From positions 1-64,000 of the forward strand of contig CAUYUJ010000726.1 in NCBI GenBank assembly GCA_963575745.1: 64,000 bases of DNA, read 5' to 3'. This document shows, piece by piece, positions 57,540 through 64,000 of this stretch. Position numbers and translations under genes: made by a program. Every line of letters starts with the position of its first letter. Within the stretch, counting starts at the first letter, position 1. Below the pieces are notes generated by a model. It saw only the letters and a list, made by a program, of their open reading frames with translations. It did not search any database and was not told where the DNA came from. The DNA is from Prorocentrum cordatum. Taxonomy: Eukaryota > Sar > Dinophyceae > Prorocentrales > Prorocentraceae.

Positions 57540-58234
57540 GAAATATCCTCTTCATGGATCGAGTTACCCGACGTCCTTGGCCTCGAGTGCGCTGCTACGA
57601 TTTCAAATGGCCCTCTGACGGAAACACTGGCTGAGCCACGCCCTCCGCCCGGCGTTCAAGCTCTTCTCTTCGTCTGGTTATCAATTAGGGAATCTCCCTC
57701 GGTCACATCAAACGCGGATTCGAATGCTTGCCTTATGGGAAGATTGGGAGAACTAGGCCGCCTCCTAGTGGCGCTTTTCTTATATATACGCTCGGGACGG
57801 TGTTGTTGTTCTACTTATCCGAGCGCTCCTTCCTGCGATCCCATGCTCAGCGAAGCCAACGGCTGAGCCGTCGTTTGGGCTGATAACCAACTTTTTGCCT
57901 GGACATCAATAATCGCTGCACTATGTTTCGCTAGTGTCCCATGTTCAGGGGGCTCCGCCGAAACCATGGCAAGGAAGGAATGTTCCGTTAAGTTGAATGT
58001 AGAATAACCCTGAGGGGAGGAGGCCGGCCCGCCGGCCGACGCGCGCGAAGGCGGGCACGCTACTTTTCCGCTGTTCTAGAGCCTATATAGCTGCAGCATG
58101 CGAACATGGCAGTGCAAAGGAGCGAAGGCAAGGGCAGCGGGATGGTGGTGCGGAGAGGAGTGCATTGACTAGAGGAGCCACACACACATGCGTGTGCTGA
58201 TATACTTCCGTGGGCGGAAAAGGCTAGCTCACGA
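57540..58234. other. No supported gene
   Basis: Contains a TTATATATACGCTCGGGACGG word (57779) and two 'gctgataaccaac' / 'ggttatcaatta' segments, but no coding frame of note. A promoter cannot be assigned without a gene. Confidence 0.4.
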
Positions 58235-58731
58235 CGGACCCGAGAGACACGCAGACGGCCCTCTGATCCTCCAAAACGGCCCCCCGACCCCAAAGGGACA
58301 CGAACATGGCCCCAAGAGGGCCCAGGAGGGTCAGAGTTGGCGCCGGGATTGCCGCAAGAAGCCCCACGATGGCCCCAAGACCCCAACATTGCCCCAAGAC
58401 ACGCCCGCCCGACAGGTTCGAGAAGCCCCCGAGAGGCCCCACAGACGGCCCAAGAGACCCAGAATGGACCCAAGGTCGGCCCGAGAGGCCCCCAGCTGGA
58501 CTCGAAAAGGCGGCTTCTCAAGACAGCTCCAAGACAGCCCAGGATCACTCCAAGGCGGCCCCAAGACCTCTCCGAGACCCAGCAGAGGCCCAAGACCACC
58601 CACGCCCCAAGAACTGCCCCAAGAGCGCCTCGCTAACATCCCTAGAGTCACCATTGCTTCGTAGCTTCCCCCGCGTAAGGGGGGCCGCCGCGGCCCCCGC
58701 CCTGCGAGCTCTCTGTCTTTTTTGTTGCGCG

Positions 58732-58771
<40 letters not shown>

Positions 58772-58800
58772 TTCTCGCTCTCTCTCTCTCTCTCTCTACA
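58235..58800. repeat. Dispersed CCAAGA repeat and (CT)n
   Basis: From 58250 to 58670 the CCAAGA/GGCCC family is on the plus strand; from 58728 to 58800 a (CT)n with TTTCTC interruptions. No gene. Confidence 0.7.
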
Positions 58801-60050
58801 AACACATAGCTTATCCTGGTCGCACTACGGCAGGGTTGCAGAAACGATTTTTTCTCGCGGCACGCCCTCAGAACTTCTGATCCTGAAGCTCCGAAGTTCA
58901 CGGCTACAAGGACGGACCACGCTTTTCCGACACGCGGCATTCCACTCAACGCCGCGCACACTCGCCGCAAAGGTCTGCCAGACTCATAAGGATGGAGGGC
59001 AGAAGCTTTCAACATTGAGCTCTCGCCTCAGTCCCGCCAGCCCTTTGGGACGTGAGTGGTTTAGAGCGCTTCCTCTTCCGACCCCCCACCCGCGCTGTTG
59101 TTGACGAGGACGAAGGGGGGGCGGCATGCTACCCCACGCGTGCAGGCCAACCACCCCATGTCAAACACGTTTTTTTTGATTCGCGGGTCGAGAGCGCACC
59201 TCTTCCGGTCGAAGCCAAGCGGGCCGCGCAGAGCTTGAATTACGCAGAGAAGGGGGAGGAGAAGGGGGGCGCAGCCTCAGAACGAGGCCGGGAGGAGGCA
59301 AAGCCTCGGAACCCACCCCTGTCAAACGCCTGTGCAAGGCACACGCTGCGGCATCATGCTTCATTGCTGGTAAGGGCGATGGGGGCGCCATGGCACGCGC
59401 GGCGCACCCCGCGCGCATCACACGCCTGGCTGACGTCTGCAGTGGTTCCCGCTTGTCGATGGCGGTCCCTGTTCATGCTGAGACTCGGGTGCTACTTGAT
59501 GTGTTGGGAGGACGGGTGGGAGTGAGCGAGACGGCTTGCGGCTTGCAGGTAGCTTGACCCCTCCCCCCACCCACCCACCCCCATGGGTCTGGACGGCGGG
59601 TGGTCGCGGGTCGTTCGAGCGTCCAACATGGCCCCAGCGAGAAAGCAAGGGTCATTGGTTTCCCTTAGGTTTGGGACCCATGTTGGCCTCCCGGGGGGGG
59701 CAGCGCTAATTGAGGACCCTCTCATTCTTTGACCGATAGCCTCCAAGATGGCCCCAAGGCGGCTCGAAAAGATCTCAAGAAAGCCCCAAGAGGGCCCCAA
59801 GAGGCCCCCAAGAGGCCCCAAGAGGCCCCCAGGCTGCCCCCAAGAAGACCCAAGAGGCGTCCCGAAGGCAACCAAAACGCTACAGGAGGCTCTCCAAGAG
59901 CCAGCAAGAGGCCCCAAAGACGCCCAAGAGACATCTATGCTCCAAGAAGCCCCCGACGTGTCCCAAGAGACCGAAGGAGGCATCCACTGGGCATCTGGCC
60001 CACACAGGCTCCCCCAGATCTCTAATTGATGCCACGCTCCCACGTTCAGG
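58801..60050. repeat. Mixed non-coding; CCAAGA repeat at 59730-60010
   Basis: 58860-59040 contains two early units of the 60.1-kb degenerate repeat ('ctacaaggacgga', 'gctctcgcct'). 59100-59560 has no recognisable gene. 59730-60010 is the most regular example of the CCAAGAGGCCC family, with an ~11-bp word repeated many times. Confidence 0.55.
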
Positions 60051-60099
60051 GCAGCTCCACTGGGCATCGTGTGAGGATGGGCTGGTGGAGATACGAGAA

Positions 60100-60900
60100 G
60101 CGCCAAGACTTTTGAAACATGTGCTCTCGCCTTAGTGTCACGCACATGAGTCTTACAAGTTCCCAACAGCTACAAGGACGGAGGGCGAAAAGAGTTCTAA
60201 ATGCAGCTCCCGCCTTAGCGCCGCGCACTTTGTTCTTACAAGGGAGGAGGGCGGGTGAGTTCAAAATGCGGCGCTCGTCGCAGCGCCGCGCGCACTCCTT
60301 CTGAACAAGTTGCAACAGCTACAATGATGGAGGGCGGGTGAGTTCAAAGTGTGGCTCTCGCCGTAGCGCCGCGCACATCAATCTTAACACGCTGCACCAG
60401 CTACAAGGATGGAGAGCGGTTGTGTGCTCTTAAGATGTTGAAGATTTGAAGATTTGCCACAATCACGAAAGCGCAGGACCTGTCGCTTTAAAGACCATGG
60501 CTCTCGCCTAAGCCCCGCGCACTTTAGTTATAAAAGCTCCAAAAGCTACAAGGATGGACCGAGGACTCGAAAGAAGCAGCCCGCTAACTCAGCCTCTCTG
60601 GAACAGTAGCACCCAAGTACGCCTCAGCTGTCTGGCGGCCCCTCCCCTTGCGGGTGGCGAAGCGCAACCACCTTCGCCACCGCTGGTGGGAGGACTCCCC
60701 AGCTTCGCGTCTGACAGAGGGCGGGTGGCTTTCTGAATGCGGCCCTCGCTTTAGCGCCGCACGCAATCCTCTCAACACAGTGCAGCAGAAATGAGGGTCT
60801 CGCCTGAGACGTCCGCAAAGGATGGCCATCGGTGACAGATTGTGAAACTGCTACAAGGACGGAGGGTTGTTCCTTTCAACATAGGGCTCTCGCTTGAACA
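60100..60900. repeat. Degenerate ~70-85-bp tandem repeat
   Basis: At least six units share CAGCTACAAGGA(C/T)GGAGGGCG, GAGTTCAAA-TG and GCTCTCGCCTTAGCGCCGCGCAC. Unit starts lie near 60168, 60239, 60308, 60392, then spaced ones near 60550, 60715 and 60845. No coding evidence. Confidence 0.7.
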
Positions 60901-61191
60901 AATCCTCTACATGTGTGGTCCGAAGTGTCAGCTTGTGCGAAAACACGGGGCTGACGCTTGACACTTGCAGTCAAAACGTATCTCAAGGACAGGTGGTAGG
61001 GACGCAGGACCCATGGAGGCCGAAGCTGGGATCTGTTGGGCGGCGAGCGGCCAGTGAGAACGGCACAGGACGGGCCGCAGAGGCCAGGACACAAGGGATC
61101 CCTAGATGAAGGCACGCGTCCTTACTAGGCGCGTTAACTGCACTTACGCTTTAGTGGTATGTCCTCTTCGCGCTCCGTATAGCCGTAAGGG

Positions 61192-61319
61192 TGACAACGA
61201 TAACGATCACAACGATCGCAACGACAACGGTCACAACGATCACAACGATAACGATAACGATCACAACGATAACAATTGTTGTGATCGTTGTGATCGTTGT
61301 GATCGTGATCGTTGTCCTC
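61192..61319. repeat. Imperfect hairpin of ACGATC/GATCGT hexamers
   Basis: The left arm is (AACGAT/CACAACGAT)n, the right arm its complement (GTTGTGATC)n, meeting at the palindrome AACAATTGTT (61271-61280). Arms are unequal (about 80 and 40 bases) and in variable register. Confidence 0.85.
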
Positions 61320-61635
61320 GTGGGAAGCTTCAGTTCAAAACGGGGCCCCCACCGGCCTGGCAAGCCCACGGGCACTTTTTCTTTCAAGGGGTCGCTCACT
61401 CAGAGGAAAGGAATGCACGTACGGGCTCTTGAGAAGGGGATTTGGGACGGGATGGTACATCACGGCTGATGCATCTTCTTCTTGGTTTGCTCTGGTCATC
61501 GTTCTCCTCTCTCTCTCCCTCCTCCCTCCCTTCCTCAACGTGGAGGGGGGGGGGCGACAGGCTTAGAGCAGCAGTGGAACGACATTCGTGGACATCGGGC
61601 GACGGCAATACACGAGCTGTCAAAGGCCCTGGCCC

Positions 61636-62718
61636 TCAGCGGATGTGCTCGGTGTACGCGTAGCAGAAGGGCTCCTCGTGCGCGGCGCACATGGAATACA
61701 GCCCGCTCTGCAGCACCAGGTCGTCCAGCCCGTTGGCCACTGGGCAGAGGCCACTCAGCTTCTTCTTGTCGAAAGGCTCGACCCAGGTGCAATAGGTGGA
61801 TTGGCCGTATCTCTGCTGGCCCATGGGGCACGGCATGTCGTAGAAGAGAGGGTCCCTGGCGCGCATGTCAGCGTGGATGCCGTCGCACTGGAGCCCGCGG
61901 TAGCGGTTGGAGATCTGCCACCGCTTCGTGGTAGGGACCTCGATGCCCTGCTCGTAAAGCGCTTTCTCGGTGCGATACTCGTTCGACCCAAGTTGCTTGG
62001 ACAACTTGCGCTGGAGGATGAAGTTGAAGACGATTGGGATGTTGGTGCGCGGGTCGCGCCCTTTGTCCTGGCTCGTCGCGGCAGCCATGATGGCCTCGTC
62101 ATGGTAGGTCGGCGAGCCCCACACCATCTTGACCTTAAGCTCGTGGAGCTGGTTGATGGACTCAAGCAGGGCGGACATCCTGTGCCTTGCCAGGACAAAG
62201 TTCGAGCCAACCCAGACGACAACGGTGTCCCCCTCTTTAGGGTCCACGCCGATCAATTTCATCTCCTTCTTTATCTCCTTGATGGGCAGCTGGTGGCTGA
62301 CCCAGCCGTCCCAGTGGATGAAAGATCCAATGCCCTCCTCCGAGCAGCCTTTCGGCAGCTCCGCCGTCTCTGGGGCCTGCTTGGTGCGGGAGTAGAAGCG
62401 GGCATTGCTCTTCGTCCTTGACCCGCCTTTCTCGTTCCTGCGGACCGACGCCATCATGTCGTCAAGGTAAGCCGCGGTGTGATTGTCCCACCAGAGCTCA
62501 GGGCACTTGTTGAGGCGGTGGAACGCACTGCGGAGGGCCATCATCTGCGAATCGCCAACAAAGAGATGATTTGTCCTGCCGTGGGCGCGCTCCTTCATAC
62601 AGTCCGACTTCAGCATGGCTGCGTCCGGGCCGGTCATCTGCAGAGCGTCCTCGGCGTACCCTGCCCCCTGCATCTGCGAAAAATACTTCGCCGCGTCCCA
62701 GTTGACCGCCTGGAGCAT
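61636..62718 (-). CDS. SGNH/GDSL-hydrolase-like protein
   Basis: Intact 360-codon frame from the ATG at 62718. FVGDSQMM near residue 54 fits block I of SGNH hydrolases (catalytic Ser), VVVWVGSN near 168 resembles the Gly-x-Asn block, and CDGIHADM near 281 resembles the C-terminal Asp-x-x-His block. Such enzymes hydrolyse esters, often on lipids or carbohydrate O-acetyl groups; which substrate here is unknown. There is no clear signal peptide at this start. The upstream side has an in-frame TAG at about 62743 and then copia protease sequence in another frame, so the true 5' end may be missing or the ORF may be linked to the element. The fold call rests on motifs alone. Confidence 0.5.
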   Translation of the reverse strand: MLQAVNWDAAKYFSQMQGAGYAEDALQMTGPDAAMLKSDCMKERAHGRTNHLFVGDSQMMALRSAFHRLNKCPELWWDNHTAAYLDDMMASVRRNEKGGSRTKSNARFYSRTKQAPETAELPKGCSEEGIGSFIHWDGWVSHQLPIKEIKKEMKLIGVDPKEGDTVVVWVGSNFVLARHRMSALLESINQLHELKVKMVWGSPTYHDEAIMAAATSQDKGRDPRTNIPIVFNFILQRKLSKQLGSNEYRTEKALYEQGIEVPTTKRWQISNRYRGLQCDGIHADMRARDPLFYDMPCPMGQQRYGQSTYCTWVEPFDKKKLSGLCPVANGLDDLVLQSGLYSMCAAHEEPFCYAYTEHIR

Positions 62719-62740
62719 CTGGTCCGTGGGCGCATGCCTC

Positions 62741-64000
62741 AGCTACCCCCATGATGGGATGCAAGACGTCGGCGACTTGGCAATCGATGCCAACTCCGCG
62801 CGCGCCTGAATTGTCCAGCAGGTTGTACTGCGCACTCTTCTCGCCGCGGTGCTTCGCGCGCCTGTCGTCTGCAGCGCGGATGTCGTAGATCTGCGTGGGC
62901 TCGCGCAGCGCCGCGCTCGGGGCGTGGCCGAGTGGGCGCGTCGCTCTGAAGGCCCCCGAGTCCACCATGATGCACCCCCCGCAGCTCTCGTCGTCACCTC
63001 CTGAGCCGCCACCCAGCGGAGCTCGCCGCATCGAGGTCCGACTCACGGGGTCCGCAGCCTGGGCCGCCGGGCGCAGCACCCACTGGATGGCGGGCGCGGT
63101 GCCTCCCGCGGCCCCGCCGCCCGCTGAGCTTGCGCTGCCGCCGCTCGGAGCGGCCATCGAGCTCGCCGTCGGCAGCTGCACAGCATTGGCCCGCGCCTGG
63201 GCGACGCTGCTCGGCGCCGCGGAGGGCGCGCTCGATGCTGTTGAGCCCGTCGCAGGCATAAGTAGCTGAACCGAGTTCAGCGCGTCCTTCAACTCGATCG
63301 CCTTGCTGGCTGCGCCGTTTACTCTCGTAGTCTGGCCAGGGCAATCTCTCGCCAGATGGCCCTTCTGACGGCGCCTCCTGCACGTCCATGTCTCGACGCG
63401 CTGCCCATCATTGCCACCTCTGCCCTTGCCGTCCTTCTGCGTCTGGTGCTGCGATCGGGGGCCCCTCTTTCCGTCGTAGAGCTTCCCGTATCCCTTCTTG
63501 CCGCCGTCTTTTCCTTTGCTCCTCCCCTCCCCCTTGCCCTTGCCATTCTTGATGGCGTTTACGACCATCGTCACCTCGGCTGGTGCCATCCCCCCTGCTG
63601 CCTGTCGCCGTCAAGGGCCCGATGTCCATCGGTGCTGGTCCAGCGTCGTCCGCCGCGGTGGCCCCCGCTGCGGCGCCTCTTGCAGCGTCCTGGAACGTCT
63701 TCCTGTTCGCCAGGTACGTATTCGCGTGCTTTGCGGCCCCGTCGTAGTCCCCGAGGCGGTCGGCGTTGACCATCAGCCACTGCTGAAAGTCTCTGTCCTG
63801 GACCAGCCTGGACCCCCGCTATGGGGAGTGCCGCCTTGATGTCGCCGGGCACCGCGCCGCCGTGCCGCTCGCGCGCCTGGGCCGCCGCGCCGAACTCGTT
63901 CATGTCCGTCTCGATCATCGTCGCCGCTCCGAACGTCCACCCCATCAGCTTCCTCATCGGTCCCAGAGCTGGCGCTGGCTGGTCGGGCTCGAACTCCCCC
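62741..64000 (-). pseudogene. Copia element 3: Gag C-terminus and protease, partial
   Basis: On the minus strand, Gag sequence enters from the right edge and changes frame near 63775 (ALPIAGVQ to MVNADRLGDYDGAAKHANTYL) and again near 63590. GPAPMDIGPL is the usual end of this Gag region. A Lys/Gly/Arg-rich stretch then leads to a zinc knuckle with one Cys replaced by Arg (WTCRRRRQKGHLARDC). An Ala/Ser linker and the protease motif CIMVDSGAF follow near 62965, then AADDRRAKHRGEKSAQ and VLHPIMG. The element is cut off at about 62741, where the SGNH-like frame begins. Integrase and RT are absent. Confidence 0.7.

Noticed and set aside
55631-57634. Hydrophobic frames that look like membrane proteins
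   Set aside because: Ile/Leu/Val runs come from AT-rich triplets; no loops or conserved motifs.
1-64000. CRISPR arrays, bacterial operons, tRNA or rRNA genes
   Set aside because: The direct repeats are satellites without spacers of constant length, and no tRNA or rRNA core was recognised by eye.

Overview
This window is nuclear DNA of a dinoflagellate, probably a GC-rich species such as Prorocentrum; the species is inference. The strongest sign is a full-length copy of the dinoflagellate spliced leader at 11045-11066 (minus strand) and a partial tandem copy at 26066-26090. Also typical are Ty1/copia elements without obvious LTRs, dispersed CCAAGA/GGCCC repeats and kilobases of trinucleotide microsatellite. 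Only two stretches look like host-type genes: a receptor-like membrane protein (29.8-31.5 kb) and an SGNH-hydrolase-like protein (61.6-62.7 kb). No tRNA or rRNA gene was recognised.

Layout. 0-0.9 kb: a ~110-bp minisatellite abutting a truncated Helitron-like fragment. 2-5.7 kb: dispersed repeat, then a 1.45-kb ACT/TACTAT microsatellite. 5.7-11.07 kb: a full-length but decayed LINE (minus) whose 5' end is an exact spliced leader. 11.07-13.7 kb: microsatellites and dispersed repeats. 13.9-18.3 kb: copia element 1 (integrase, RT, RNase H, then a membrane segment and a SAP-motif ORF). 18.36-18.54 kb: a small element with inverted ends. 18.8-23.4 kb: the 5' part of a Helitron-like element preceded by a ubiquitin-specific-protease-type ORF. 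25.6-26.1 kb: a gene fragment carrying spliced-leader relics. 27.1-28.7 kb: a 90-bp satellite with a 180-bp dimer structure.

29.8-31.5 kb: the receptor-like gene, whose 5' end and upstream region are duplicated at 52.1-52.7 kb. 32.87-50.99 kb: a proposed giant (18.1 kb) copia LTR element on the minus strand. It has 191-bp direct repeats with TG...CA ends, a gag start 72 bases inside the 5' repeat, then CCCH zinc-finger Gag, protease, integrase, RT and RNase H. Downstream of pol it carries a 1385-residue intact ORF ending in a Tpt1/KptA-type RNA 2'-phosphotransferase domain, and further ORFs of 174 and 702 codons.

54-61.3 kb: satellite relics, an 11-bp GACCCACC minisatellite, an AT-rich and TCC/ATC microsatellite island, dispersed repeats and a large imperfect hairpin. 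61.6-64 kb: the SGNH-like ORF next to a third copia fragment (Gag zinc knuckle and protease).

Most retroelement genes are broken by frameshifts, several at mononucleotide runs, and by in-frame stops. Long open frames across trinucleotide or 90-bp repeats are not genes.
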